From positions 2,028,976 to 2,092,975 of the forward strand of contig NZ_LT965928.1 of the NCBI RefSeq assembly GCF_900239935.1: a stretch of 64,000 bases of DNA, in the 5' to 3' direction. Below are positions 12,293-23,811 of the stretch, in pieces (the first letter of the stretch is position 1; each line of letters opens with the position of its first letter). The notes under the pieces were generated by a model. It made no database searches and was not told the origin of the DNA. It saw only the letters and a list, made by a program, of their open reading frames with translations. Source of the DNA: Pseudoalteromonas carrageenovora IAM 12662. Lineage in GTDB: Bacteria > Pseudomonadota > Gammaproteobacteria > Enterobacterales > Alteromonadaceae. The position numbers and the translations under genes are program-made.

Positions 12293-12346
12293 GTAAGTGC
12301 GTAAACGAGATTTAGTTTTTGGCTAGTGCATAACTAGCTTTAAGCG

Positions 12347-12394
12347 TTTATTAAATGTAATTGATGGTACTTACTAGCAATTACATTTAATAAA
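12347..12394. other. Perfect 17-bp inverted repeat downstream of infA
   Basis: TTTATTAAATGTAATTG (12347-12363) and its exact reverse complement (12378-12394) enclose 14 bases. The stem is almost entirely A-T and is not followed by a T run; the real terminator comes a few bases later. It could be a 3'-end stabilising hairpin for the short infA mRNA or a mobile-element remnant; the sequence does not decide. Confidence 0.6.
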
Positions 12395-12397
12395 CAA

Positions 12398-12424
12398 AAA
12401 ACCCAGCTTTTGCTGGGTTTTTTG
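12398..12424 (+). terminator. infA terminator
   Basis: ACCCAGC (12401-12407), loop TTTT, GCTGGGT and a run of T to 12423: a standard intrinsic terminator. Confidence 0.88.
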
Positions 12425-12440
12425 TTGCCTGTAAAAAGCA

Positions 12441-12515
12441 AAAAAATAGCTCGCTATAAGCGAGCTATAAGCGAGCTATAAGCGAGCTATAAGCGAGCTA
12501 TAAGCGAGCTATTTT
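12441..12515 (-). terminator. clpA terminator with a five-fold tandem 5' arm
   Basis: Five exact copies of the 11-mer ATAAGCGAGCT occupy 12456-12510, preceded by one inverted copy (ATAGCTCGCT, 12446-12455) and an A run. Read on the minus strand, downstream of the clpA stop (12532), five successive AGCTCGCTTAT units are followed by AGCGAGCTAT and seven T residues: a terminator whose single 3' arm can pair with any of five identical 5' arms. The basic unit is an ordinary hairpin terminator; the copies look like replication-slippage expansion of the 5' arm. Confidence 0.8.
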
Positions 12516-12531
12516 ATTTTTACAAAGCTAG

Positions 12532-14793
12532 TTACGCTGGTGTTAAATTACTTTCATAATCAAAGCGTATTTTTTTATCTTTAACAGACACTTTAACAGT
12601 GCCGCCATCAATAAGTTGACCAAATAAAATTTCGTTGGCCAGTGGTTTCTTAAGCTCTTCTTGAAGAACACGCGCCATAGGACGCGCTCCCATTGCTTTA
12701 TCGTAGCCTTTGTCTGCAAGCCATTCGCGCGCCTTAGATGTAAGTTCTAAATTAACAGACTTCTTATCTAATTGCGTTTGCAGCTCAACAACAAATTTAT
12801 CAACAACTTGTAAAATAACGTCTTTTTCAAGGTGGTTAAACCAAATAATGTTATCTAAGCGGTTTCTAAATTCTGGCGAGAATACTTTATTAATTTCGCC
12901 CATTGCATCGTGCGTATGGTCTTGCTCACTAAAGCCAATAGATTTGCGCGTTGTTTCTTGCACACCTGCATTGGTAGTCATTACTACAACCACATTTCTA
13001 AAGTCGGCTTTGCGGCCGTTGTTGTCGGTTAACGTACCGTGATCCATTACTTGCAGCAAAATATTGTAAATATCTGGATGTGCTTTTTCAATTTCATCCA
13101 AAAGTACAACCGCATGTGGATTTTTAATTACAGCTTCGGTTAATAATCCGCCTTGCTCAAACCCTACGTAGCCTGGTGGCGCACCAATTAAACGACTCAC
13201 CGCATGACGCTCAACGTACTCAGACATATCAAAACGAATAAACTCAACACCCATACATTTAGCTAGCTGTTTAGTGACTTCTGTTTTACCTACACCCGTT
13301 GGGCCTGCAAATAAGAAAGAACCCACTGGTTTATCTTCGTTCGCAAGTCCTGAACGAGATAATCTAATAGCTGATGTAAGAGCGTCAATAGATTGGTCTT
13401 GCCCAAATACCAACATTTTAAGATTACGATCAAGGTTTTTAAGCGTTTCTTTATCTGTTGATGACACATTTTGCGGTGGAATACGTGCCATTTTAGATAT
13501 GATCAACTCAATATCTGATACACCAATGGTTTTTTTACGCTTAGAGCTAGGTTGCAAGCGCTGGTTTGCACCGGCTTCGTCTATTACATCAATGGCTTTG
13601 TCAGGTAAGTGACGCTCATTAATGTACTTAGCGCTTAGCTCAGCGGCTGCTTTAAGGGCTTTTTGGGTATAACGAATACCATGATGCTCTTCGTAACGCT
13701 CTTTTAAGCCATTTAATATTTTAGTGGTATCGGCAACACTTGGTTCAAGTACATCAATTTTTTGAAAGCGGCGAACCAATGCGCGGTCTTTCTCAAAGAT
13801 ATTTTTATATTCATTGTATGTAGTTGAGCCCATACAACGTAATTGCCCACTAGAAAGTAGTGGTTTTAATAAGTTTGATGCATCCATTACGCCGCCCGAA
13901 GCTGCACCTGCACCAATAATTGTGTGTATTTCATCAATAAATAAAATCGAGCCTGGTTTTGCTTGCAGCTCTTTTAATAAACTTTTAAAGCGTTTTTCAA
14001 AATCCCCACGGTATTTAGTGCCCGCCAGCAATGCGCCCATATCAAGAGAGTAAACAACTGCATCAGCAATTACCTCAGGTACTTGCTCGTTAACAATTCG
14101 ATACGCAAGGCCTTCTGCAATGGCTGTTTTACCAACCCCTGCTTCACCTACAAGTAACGGGTTATTCTTTTTACGGCGACACAATACTTGTACTGTGCGC
14201 TCTACTTCGCTATCCCGACCAATTAATGGGTCAATATGACCATCACGAGCTTGAACGTTTAAATTAGTAGTAAAGCTATCTAGTTTGCTTGCTTCTTCGT
14301 TTTGTACTTCTTGCACTTCTTCATGAATGTCGTCGGTGTCGTCACCTAACTCATCATCTGCCTTTGAAATACCATGAGAAATAAAGTTAACAATATCTAA
14401 GCGAGAAATATCGCTCTTTTTAAGTAAATATACGGCTTGGCTTTCTTGCTCTGAAAAAATAGCAACCAAAACGTTTACGCCTGTTACTTCATTTTTTCCT
14501 GATGATTGAACATGAAAAACTGCACGCTGAAGGACTCGTTGAAAGCCAAGTGTAGGCTGAGTTTCGCGCTCTTCTTCTAAATCTGGAATTACCGGCGTGG
14601 TTTCGTCGATAAACTCTAATAGTTCAGTTTTTAGGCCTGAAATATCAACACCGCACGCGTTTAATGCTTCCCCCGATGACGGGTTATCTAAAAGCGCAAG
14701 TAAAAGGTGCTCTACGGTCATAAACTCATGACGGCGAGTGCGCGCTTCACGAAACGCGGCATTTAAGGTTAGTTCTAAGTCTTTGTTTAGCAT
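12532..14793 (-). CDS. clpA: ATP-dependent Clp protease ATP-binding subunit ClpA
   Basis: AAA+ unfoldase that feeds substrates to ClpP and receives N-degron substrates from ClpS. 753 residues: N-terminal double Clp-N repeat to about residue 145, first AAA module with Walker [10 protein letters not shown], second with GPTGVGKTE, and a C-terminal domain. I chose the ATG at 14793 ([20 protein letters not shown], as in E. coli) because AAGGGG sits at the right distance; the TTG two codons upstream is not needed. clpS lies 229 bases upstream on the same strand, the gap being filled largely by an interspersed repeat. Confidence 0.97.
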   Translation of the reverse strand: MLNKDLELTLNAAFREARTRRHEFMTVEHLLLALLDNPSSGEALNACGVDISGLKTELLEFIDETTPVIPDLEEERETQPTLGFQRVLQRAVFHVQSSGKNEVTGVNVLVAIFSEQESQAVYLLKKSDISRLDIVNFISHGISKADDELGDDTDDIHEEVQEVQNEEASKLDSFTTNLNVQARDGHIDPLIGRDSEVERTVQVLCRRKKNNPLLVGEAGVGKTAIAEGLAYRIVNEQVPEVIADAVVYSLDMGALLAGTKYRGDFEKRFKSLLKELQAKPGSILFIDEIHTIIGAGAASGGVMDASNLLKPLLSSGQLRCMGSTTYNEYKNIFEKDRALVRRFQKIDVLEPSVADTTKILNGLKERYEEHHGIRYTQKALKAAAELSAKYINERHLPDKAIDVIDEAGANQRLQPSSKRKKTIGVSDIELIISKMARIPPQNVSSTDKETLKNLDRNLKMLVFGQDQSIDALTSAIRLSRSGLANEDKPVGSFLFAGPTGVGKTEVTKQLAKCMGVEFIRFDMSEYVERHAVSRLIGAPPGYVGFEQGGLLTEAVIKNPHAVVLLDEIEKAHPDIYNILLQVMDHGTLTDNNGRKADFRNVVVVMTTNAGVQETTRKSIGFSEQDHTHDAMGEINKVFSPEFRNRLDNIIWFNHLEKDVILQVVDKFVVELQTQLDKKSVNLELTSKAREWLADKGYDKAMGARPMARVLQEELKKPLANEILFGQLIDGGTVKVSVKDKKIRFDYESNLTPA

Positions 14794-14863
14794 TGGCAAC
14801 CCCTTACTGAGATAATAATTTATACCACATCAATTGGATGTTTGATCACCCTAATTGGTATTT

Positions 14864-15022
14864 ATACCAATTGCATTAAATTAGTGGCTATTATAGCGAT
14901 GAGTAAATAGCTTAGTTACAAGGCAAAAATTACAAATATAGTTGTTCTATATGAATAATTTTTAACGAAGTTAATAAGTTATTTAATCCGCTTAAATGAT
15001 CACTTTTTAATAAAATTGGTAT
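14864..15022 (+). repeat. Interspersed structured repeat, copy 1
   Basis: An AT-rich element bounded by inverted ends ATACCAATT and AATTGGTAT, 159 bases. The start ATACCAATTGCATTAAATTA matches the start of the copy at 22258 with one difference, and both share GCAAAAATT or GGAAAAATT, TAGTT(G/A)TTCTA and ATTTTTAACG in the same order. The inner hairpin differs in sequence but keeps pairing (ATATAG/CTATAT here, CGTGTAG/CTACACG in copy 2). The right end abuts the clpS stop codon exactly. Just to the left (14822-14862) a short ATACCA...TAATTGGTAT segment may be another remnant. Confidence 0.75.
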
Positions 15023-15340
15023 TTATTCCTGCTCACAACTACAAAGCAGTGGATGCTCGTTATCCCGCGAGTAGCGGTTAACTTGTTCAGCTTTGGTATG
15101 GGCTACGTCGAGGCTGTAAACCCCGCATATACCTTTACCTTTTTCATGAATTTGAAGCATCACGTCGGTTGCTCTATCGCTATCCATATTAAAAAACGTC
15201 ATCAGAACTTCTATTACAAAGTCCATTGGCGTGTAGTCGTCGTTATTTAAAACAACTTTGTATTTCCGCGGTGGCTGTAGCTTTTGCTTTTCACTATCGC
15301 GAACTGTGTCTATAACACCTGAATCTTTCATACCACTCAT
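15023..15340 (-). CDS. clpS: ATP-dependent Clp protease adaptor ClpS
   Basis: Recognises N-degrons and delivers them to ClpAP. 105 residues with the diagnostic [19 protein letters not shown] segment (the Asn-Asp pair binds the substrate amino group) and [19 protein letters not shown]. It is encoded upstream of clpA on the minus strand and divergently from cspD, the arrangement found in E. coli. The interspersed repeat begins immediately after its stop codon, so the repeat is part of any clpS-clpA readthrough transcript. Confidence 0.95.
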   Translation of the reverse strand: MSGMKDSGVIDTVRDSEKQKLQPPRKYKVVLNNDDYTPMDFVIEVLMTFFNMDSDRATDVMLQIHEKGKGICGVYSLDVAHTKAEQVNRYSRDNEHPLLCSCEQE

Positions 15341-15539
15341 AATTAAATATAGTCTTGTCTTTGGAACTCAAGCAAACTTGAATAAAAAATAAATAAAATG
15401 TTAAAAAATAACTTAAAACACTTGACTGGTTGGCTAAATAAACTACAGTCAAATATAGATTGATTAAACCTTAGTCAGTCTAGCAAATTATACGGTTTAG
15501 AATAACTAAATTAGTCAACTTATAGAAGGATGTAGAAGT

Positions 15540-15758
15540 ATGGCTTGTGGTAAAGTCAAATGGTTCAACAACGCCAAAGGTTTTGGTTTCATCGTAGAAG
15601 ACGGCTGCGAGAATGATATTTTCGCTCATTACTCAACGATTGTAATGGACGGTTATAAGACACTTAAAGCTGGTCAAGATGTAACATTCGAATTAGAACA
15701 AGATCCTAAAGGCCTTCATGCTAAAAACATTGCCCCTAACGGTGACATTTTAGAGTGA
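15540..15758 (+). CDS. cspD: Cold-shock-like protein CspD
   Basis: Single-strand nucleic-acid-binding OB-fold protein; E. coli CspD inhibits replication in stationary phase. 72 residues with RNP1 KGFGFI and RNP2-like DIFAHYS. The position next to divergent clpS identifies it as CspD rather than one of the cold-induced Csp proteins. The ribosome site is AGAAGGA upstream of the ATG. A weak AAGCGAG/CTCGCTT inverted repeat (15779-15808) follows but lacks a T run. Confidence 0.92.
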   Translation: MACGKVKWFNNAKGFGFIVEDGCENDIFAHYSTIVMDGYKTLKAGQDVTFELEQDPKGLHAKNIAPNGDILE

Positions 15759-18507
<2,749 letters not shown>

Positions 18508-18522
18508 TTTTAGATTAAATTA

Positions 18523-18557
18523 AAAAACCGCTTACTTTTAAAGTAAGCGGTTTTTTT
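18523..18557 (+). terminator. icd terminator
   Basis: AAAAAACCGCTTACTTT, a two-base loop and AAGTAAGCGGTTTTTTT form a long stem with a T run, 15 bases after the icd stop. Confidence 0.9.
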
Positions 18558-18574
18558 GTGTCTTCATTTTATAT

Positions 18575-18612
18575 AAAAAGGCCGCTACTTTAACTTTAAA
18601 GTAGCGGCCTTT
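18575..18612 (-). terminator. Terminator of the amidohydrolase operon
   Basis: A 17-bp perfect stem AAAGGCCGCTACTTTAA / TTAAAGTAGCGGCCTTT (18577-18612) with a two-base loop. On the minus strand it is followed by five T residues, so it ends the amidohydrolase transcript; it also backs up icd termination. Confidence 0.85.
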
Positions 18613-18652
18613 AATAATTAACCTGAATTTTGGATAATTAAAGCTATATTAA

Positions 18653-19897
18653 TTATTTTGTATAAGCACGCGGCATTGTTGAATCTGTAGTGTAACGCTC
18701 ACGTAGTTTATCTTGGCGCGACTGTGTAGAAACCTCTTCACCGTTAATAATCATTTTACTTACATGGCTACTTAGCTCAAATGGGTCGTTACTCCATACA
18801 ACCACATCGGCAGCTTTACCTACTTCAAGGCTACCTGCATTTATGCCAAATACGTCGGCTACATTGGATGTAACAGCATTAAGTGCACCTTGCTGGCTCA
18901 TGCCATACGAAACTGCATTACCGGCATCAAAACGAAGCTGGTAAATATTATGGCTGGCATCCCCGCCTACCGTTAAAATAACCTTTACTCCGGCTTTTTC
19001 AAGCACGGCTGCGTTATCTAAACTTGCATGAAGTGAGTCAAAGCTTGAAGGTAAGCTGTCCATTGCACTAATAATTACTGGCACTTGTGCTTGAGCTAGC
19101 TTTTCTTTTACTACTACAGCATCTTGCGCACCATTTAGCACTAGATTAATACCAAACTGCTTTTTAACCTTAAGAAGCTCAATAATATCTGCCGCTCGCG
19201 ATACACCTACTACAAGTGGCATATCGCCGCTAAGTACTTTAGCCATTACTTTATCTTCAGTACTTGGCTTGCTGTCGTCATCTTTTTTAGGCTTTTTAGC
19301 CGCTTTAGTTTGGTGCTCTTCAAGCTTATTAATAAGCGTTTGCAATGTAAATGCACGGGAACCTTTGCTGCGTTCTCCTAAATAAACAATTAAAGCGGCT
19401 TGTTTTTGAATGTCGCTATCAAAACTACCACTTAAATCAACAACACTCGCAAGGCCCGAAAAAATACTGTCGCCACCGTGAGGAGTTATTACATCGCGTG
19501 TAACCCCGCCCTTACGCGCATAAGGTATTAAGCTAGAATGGGCGTTATAAGCAAGGCTTACATCAAAATCAATACCCGCTTTTTCTTCGCCTGCATCGCG
19601 AGAGCCTGCAACTGCACTCACTTCAACAAGGCCAAGCTGATTAATACTTGCAATAAAGCCAGGTGTTACAATTTGACCTTTTACATCAATAACTTTATCT
19701 GCTTGCACTTGTGTTGGGTTAATGGCGGTAATTTTTCCGTTATCCATTACTATACTAGCGTTTTCTAAAACGCCTTGCTCTGATGAGGTATGAAGTGTTG
19801 CATTAACAATAGCAAGCGATTGGGCACTTGCCGCACCTGAGGCTAATAATCCAGCAGCAACCAAAGATAGCGAAAACGAACGTGATAAATTTTTCAT
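18653..19897 (-). CDS. Exported amidohydrolase-family protein lacking the HxH metal motif
   Basis: 414 residues with a Sec signal peptide (cut after ASA-QS). The fold signature of the imidazolonepropionase-like amidohydrolases is present: N-terminal strand SLAIVNATLHTSS, VIDVKGQIVTPGF, and a C-terminal GSLEVGKAADVVVWSNDPFE closing the beta-sandwich. Where active members carry D-x-H-x-H directly after TPG-hydrophobic, this protein reads TPGFIASINQLG, so the first two zinc ligands are missing. A Lys/Asp-rich insertion (about residues 200-215) is also unusual. It follows the intact paralogue by 10 bases and is probably its partner. Substrate unknown. Confidence 0.8.
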   Translation of the reverse strand: MKNLSRSFSLSLVAAGLLASGAASAQSLAIVNATLHTSSEQGVLENASIVMDNGKITAINPTQVQADKVIDVKGQIVTPGFIASINQLGLVEVSAVAGSRDAGEEKAGIDFDVSLAYNAHSSLIPYARKGGVTRDVITPHGGDSIFSGLASVVDLSGSFDSDIQKQAALIVYLGERSKGSRAFTLQTLINKLEEHQTKAAKKPKKDDDSKPSTEDKVMAKVLSGDMPLVVGVSRAADIIELLKVKKQFGINLVLNGAQDAVVVKEKLAQAQVPVIISAMDSLPSSFDSLHASLDNAAVLEKAGVKVILTVGGDASHNIYQLRFDAGNAVSYGMSQQGALNAVTSNVADVFGINAGSLEVGKAADVVVWSNDPFELSSHVSKMIINGEEVSTQSRQDKLRERYTTDSTMPRAYTK

Positions 19898-19907
19898 TCT
19901 GGGCTCC

Positions 19908-21290
19908 TTATTGTTGGCCTAACATAAAATCACTTTGTGCTTGGAATGCGCTATCGTTTCTATCATAAACTTTTGCACCATCTACAAACACTTGCTCTGC
20001 TTTTGCGTAAACACTAAATGGGCTTTGATTCCAAATAACCACATCGCCTTGTTTACCTGCTTCAAGCGATCCTGTTTTATCTTCAATACCTAAAGATTTA
20101 GCTGCATTAGAGGTGATCCATTTAATGGCATGCTGCTCAGAAATATCAAAACCATTTTCGTTTGCGCGGAACATTACTTTACCGGCTTCTTGGTTTAAGC
20201 GTTGAATGGTTGTATCAGAATCTGAGTGCACAACCGCACATGAGTTTTTAACCGCATCTACAATAGCTACGTTTTCTTGAACCATGTCGTACGCTTCCAT
20301 TTTAAAGCCCCACCAATCAGGCCAAAGTGCAGCACATGAACCGTTATCAGCGAGAAGATCGGCAATTTTGTAAGCCTCTACACCGTGATGAAATGTACCA
20401 GCGTGGTAGTTAAATTCTTTAGAAAGGTCAATCATCATGGCCATTTCTTCAGCTTTATAACAATGGTTGTGAATTAATACTTCACCTTCAAGTACCGCTC
20501 GAAGAGTGTCGTGCTTAATGTCGCGAACGGGTGCTTCTGGGTTTAAGCCTGCTTCGTAATCAGCGTCGTACTTGTCCCATGCGCGCTTATATTCTTGTGC
20601 TTCTGCCCATGCCATACGGTAACCTGCCATGTTACCCATACGGGTTGAAGGTAATGTACCTTGACGACCATAAACACGTTTAGGGTTTTCACCACACGCC
20701 ATTTTTAAACCATTTGGCGCTTCAGGGAATTTCATTGCTTGCATGGTATGCGCTGGTACGTTTTTAAGCGTAACGCCTCGGCCGCCAAATAAGTTAGCTG
20801 AGCCTGGTAAAATTTGTAATGAGGTAATACCGCCTTCACGAGCGCGGTTAAAGCCAGGGTCTTGTGGCCACACAGAATGCTCTACCCATACCTCAGCAGT
20901 ATTCGGGCTCGTCATTTCGTTACCATCTTGATGCGACTCAACCGATGGGCTTGGGTAGGCGCCTAGATGAGAGTGGACATCAATAATTCCTGGGGTTACC
21001 CATTTGCCCATTGCGTCAATTGTAGTATCTGCATTAGCAGATAAGTCTTTGCCTACTTGCTGTACTTTACCATCAACAAGTAAAACATCCGTTTCATCTA
21101 AACGCTCACCCGTACCGGTAAGTACAGTGGCGTTTGTAATTAATGTGCTACTAGTCGCTACTGGTTTGTAAGTACTTGGGTAAGGGTTTTTATTGATTGT
21201 TATTTTTGGATCTTGTGGGCCATTTTCTTGGCAACCAACAAGTGCAGCAGCTAAACCAACTGCTAACAATGAGGGAGCAAATTTTTGCAT
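19908..21290 (-). CDS. Amidohydrolase-family lipoprotein
   Basis: 460 residues. The N-terminus MQKFAPSLLAVGLAAALVGC is a lipoprotein signal with lipobox LVGC, so the protein should be membrane-anchored in the periplasm. The amidohydrolase metal motif is intact: VTPGIIDVHSHLGAYPSPS, then HNHCYKAEEM, HAGTFHHGVEAYK and a late VVHSDSD acidic ligand, with the closing GSLEAGKQGDVVIWNQSPF. It is first in a two-gene operon with the motif-less paralogue. Periplasmic location plus this family suggests a cyclic-amide or peptide-derived substrate, but nothing here fixes it. Confidence 0.82.
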   Translation of the reverse strand: MQKFAPSLLAVGLAAALVGCQENGPQDPKITINKNPYPSTYKPVATSSTLITNATVLTGTGERLDETDVLLVDGKVQQVGKDLSANADTTIDAMGKWVTPGIIDVHSHLGAYPSPSVESHQDGNEMTSPNTAEVWVEHSVWPQDPGFNRAREGGITSLQILPGSANLFGGRGVTLKNVPAHTMQAMKFPEAPNGLKMACGENPKRVYGRQGTLPSTRMGNMAGYRMAWAEAQEYKRAWDKYDADYEAGLNPEAPVRDIKHDTLRAVLEGEVLIHNHCYKAEEMAMMIDLSKEFNYHAGTFHHGVEAYKIADLLADNGSCAALWPDWWGFKMEAYDMVQENVAIVDAVKNSCAVVHSDSDTTIQRLNQEAGKVMFRANENGFDISEQHAIKWITSNAAKSLGIEDKTGSLEAGKQGDVVIWNQSPFSVYAKAEQVFVDGAKVYDRNDSAFQAQSDFMLGQQ

Positions 21291-21303
21291 GTTGTTAGGT
21301 TCT

Positions 21304-21356
21304 CCTGTTTTTTTGCTACTTTAGCTAAAGCTAAGTAATAAAGCTAAAAAAACAGG
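21304..21356 (-). promoter_or_regulatory. Inverted repeat covering the amidohydrolase ribosome-binding site
   Basis: CCTGTTTTTTT (21304-21314) and AAAAAAACAGG (21346-21356) are exact inverted repeats. On the minus strand the second arm ends in ...ACAGG and runs into the Shine-Dalgarno AGGAG before the ATG at 21290, so folding would partly hide the ribosome site. It could also act as a weak terminator for the gene upstream. Confidence 0.45.
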
Positions 21357-21390
21357 TAAAAAAGCGATTAATTGAGTTAAATGACTGTAA

Positions 21391-22176
21391 TTATTTTTTT
21401 ATATAATTGTTATACAATTTTTCAAGCGCACCTTCAGTCGTAAGTGACGGATCTTTGCTCATAAAGTGTTTAACGGTACGTGTTACAAAATCTGAGTTTT
21501 GCTTATGCTGCTTGGAAAAATCTTTAATTAAAGTATTACCGTCTTTCGCTGCGGTTACTTTATCGTGACGATGACGATATTGGCTTAACGCTTTGTTAAA
21601 GTCGCCGTTGTAGTCTTCAACTAAAATTTTATAAAAGTCACTTTTTTGTACTTTAAGACTATTAATGCAGTAGTTTAACGCTTCTTTAAAGTCAGTAAAA
21701 ATCACGCCTTCTACATCAAACTCTTTAGTTTTTTCGCGCACGGTTACACGCGCTTCTTCTGTGGCATAACTGAAGCCTGTAAAAGCTAAGCGCTCTGATG
21801 CTTCTTTTCCTAGCTTCATACCCGCTTGAATGCTGTGTGCAAATTCGTCGCTCATTTCGCCAAGTTCGCTTTCTTCCCACATATTATAAACGCGCAGCGC
21901 TTTTGCATATTTGCTTGAGAGCTTTTTTTTAAGCTTAGTGAAGCGCTCATCTATGCTCATGAGCCTTTCGTTATGTAATAGTGCATGGCACTCATAACAT
22001 GCAGCAATTGATACAAAATCGGCTTCTTCGCCCAAATCTATAATGCTTTGTAGCATATGCAGCGGCGGGCAATGGTCTCGCTCTGTTGCTTCGCAGCCAC
22101 AATAAAAACATTGATTAAAATGCTTGTGCTCACATGCATACGCTTGCTGATAATAGCTTGCTAACGTTTTGCTCAC
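21391..22176 (-). CDS. HNH-like zinc-binding protein of unknown function
   Basis: 261 residues, no signal peptide or membrane segment. The N-terminal 70 residues carry an HNH/McrA-like pattern: CFYCGCEATERDHCPP (Cys pair, then Asp-His-x-Pro) and a second pair in CYECHALLHN. The remainder is charged and helical, with no motif I recognise. The HNH fold can be a nuclease or only a structural zinc finger. It is a single gene with its own upstream region that contains copy 2 of the interspersed repeat. I would not name a function. Confidence 0.65.
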   Translation of the reverse strand: MSKTLASYYQQAYACEHKHFNQCFYCGCEATERDHCPPLHMLQSIIDLGEEADFVSIAACYECHALLHNERLMSIDERFTKLKKKLSSKYAKALRVYNMWEESELGEMSDEFAHSIQAGMKLGKEASERLAFTGFSYATEEARVTVREKTKEFDVEGVIFTDFKEALNYCINSLKVQKSDFYKILVEDYNGDFNKALSQYRHRHDKVTAAKDGNTLIKDFSKQHKQNSDFVTRTVKHFMSKDPSLTTEGALEKLYNNYIKK

Positions 22177-22257
22177 TGGTGCTCCTAATAAATACGCGCT
22201 AATTAATAAAACATCACAAATAATGGAGGCGATAATAACAGCCTGAAAAAATAAGTT

Positions 22258-22416
22258 ATACCAATTACATTAAATTAGTGGCCTATTATTTCGTTAATAA
22301 AATAGCGCAATAACAAGGAAAAATTATGACGTGTAGTTATTCTACACGAAACATTTTTAACGCAGTGAATGCGCTATTTAATACTGTAGAATGATTATGT
22401 TATTTATAAAATTGGT
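22258..22416 (+). repeat. Interspersed structured repeat, copy 2
   Basis: Begins ATACCAATTACATTAAATTA and ends ATAAAATTGGT, 159 bases, the same length and orientation as copy 1. Two internal hairpins are clear: CGTGTAG / CTACACG with a short loop, and AATAGCGCA near the left paired with TGCGCTATT near the right. The middle TTTTTAACG is shared with copy 1. It lies in a 421-base gap between the HNH-like gene and the DUF3718 gene; the remaining sequence is AT-rich and should contain both divergent promoters. Confidence 0.75.
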
Positions 22417-22597
22417 CGCTATAAAATAATTTTACTTAAGTGTGTCAAAAAACACATTTTAAAAAGCATATATTCAAGCATCTACGTAAAGTGTGTATTT
22501 TTCACATACATGCTTACACCTTGTTGCGTTTGGTTAACAGCTTTTTAGATTAAATAGCTCAATAATAAAGCTGAACCACAAACAATGAGGAATAATT

Positions 22598-22960
22598 ATG
22601 AATACATTAAAAGCTAGTTTATGTACAACGTTGGTAGTTGCCGCAACACTATTAGTAACTCCTGCTTCGGCAGTTCAATTTGAAGCTGCTGATTCATCAG
22701 CTGGTACACAAGCATGTATGGCTGTAGCGGCTAATAAAGCGCATGTACTTCGTAAAACATCACGTAATTTAAATATTAGTAAAGCGGTTATAAGCAAAAA
22801 GCTTGAATGCAATAACTTATCAATGGGTGACTTTGTCACATTATATAATTTAGATAAAAGCGCTAACTATTTAAATATTGATACCAGTACTCGTACGTCA
22901 ATTAAAGATATAGCAAAAACATTTAACCCTGAAAAAGTAATTATTACAGGGCCAAAATAG
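22598..22960 (+). CDS. Exported DUF3718 protein
   Basis: 120 residues with a signal peptide ending TPASA-VQ. The mature part contains CMAVAANKAHVLRKTSRNL and a second Cys in KKLECNNLSMGDFVTLYNL, characteristic of the small DUF3718 family of Alteromonadales; the two cysteines may form a disulfide. Function is not known for the family. The ribosome site is GAGGAA before the ATG. It converges on the DUF445 gene and shares a bidirectional terminator with it. Confidence 0.75.
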   Translation: MNTLKASLCTTLVVAATLLVTPASAVQFEAADSSAGTQACMAVAANKAHVLRKTSRNLNISKAVISKKLECNNLSMGDFVTLYNLDKSANYLNIDTSTRTSIKDIAKTFNPEKVIITGPK

Positions 22961-22974
22961 TATGGCGTTAATGT

Positions 22975-23008
22975 AAAACTAAGCCTGTTTATAATCAGGC
23001 TTAGTTTT
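22975..23008. terminator. Bidirectional terminator between DUF3718 and DUF445 genes
   Basis: AAAACTAAGCCTG and CAGGCTTAGTTTT form a perfect 13-bp stem with an 8-base loop; A runs on one side and T runs on the other let it work in both directions. Confidence 0.88.
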
Positions 23009-23009
23009 A

Positions 23010-23702
23010 TTATATAACAGCTGCGATTAAACCAAATAAGCCACCAAATACACCGCCCCACACCACTAACCAACCTAAGTGCTCACGGATCATAGTTTGA
23101 ATAATTTCTTTCACCATTTTAGGTGTTAACTCATCTAAACGCTCATCCACTAATTTAAGTACCGTAACGTGTAAGCTTTGTGCGCTATTACCTTGTGAGA
23201 GTGTTTGGTTTACTAATGCTTTAAAGTTGTCAGTTTGAGAAATCTCACTAAGCGACAATTGCATTTTTTCTATAAATTTTTCACGCATTGGCTCAATGGC
23301 GGCTGTGCCACCAAACATACCTAGCATGCTGCCAAACTGAGACTGCTCTATGACCTCTAATAAATTGTCAAATGCAGGATTTAAATCAACGTTACTAATA
23401 ATGGGTGTAAAGTCGATATTTGGCTGTGCTTTATTGAGCAGATTATTGATTTTTTGCTCTGAAAAAAACTCAGTCAATATTAAATCACGAATTGCTACTT
23501 TAAAGCTCTCAAACTTTAGCGCTATAACACCAGAGCCGTATAAAAAAGGGACTTTTTCAAATAGCATATGAATAGCTAATAAATTTGTAAACGCACCAGA
23601 GAGGGCAAATAAGCCAACCGACAACACAATTGCTTGGTCAAAAAAGTAACCTGCCACTACACACGCGCCAGCTAGCAAATTAGTGATAAAACTCTTATTC
23701 AT
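23010..23702 (-). CDS. DUF445-family membrane protein
   Basis: 230 residues. Two hydrophobic segments near the N-terminus (LLAGACVVAGYFFDQAIVLSVGLFA) and one at the C-terminus (LVVWGGVFGGLFGLIAAVI) flank a long amphipathic helical stretch, the layout of DUF445 (YjiN/YheB-like) proteins, including the early ALSGAFTNLLAIHMLFEKVPF. No enzymatic motif is visible and the role is unknown. Convergent with the DUF3718 gene, divergent from the fructosamine-kinase-like gene. Confidence 0.75.
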   Translation of the reverse strand: MNKSFITNLLAGACVVAGYFFDQAIVLSVGLFALSGAFTNLLAIHMLFEKVPFLYGSGVIALKFESFKVAIRDLILTEFFSEQKINNLLNKAQPNIDFTPIISNVDLNPAFDNLLEVIEQSQFGSMLGMFGGTAAIEPMREKFIEKMQLSLSEISQTDNFKALVNQTLSQGNSAQSLHVTVLKLVDERLDELTPKMVKEIIQTMIREHLGWLVVWGGVFGGLFGLIAAVI

Positions 23703-23811
23703 TAGTGCTCCATTAGTATTTTTTATATCGTTAATTTTACAACGATTAGTTTGTTAAATTAATACTTTTTTGCCATAGTTTAAATACCTGTTTAAAAGGC
23801 GAGCAACAGAT

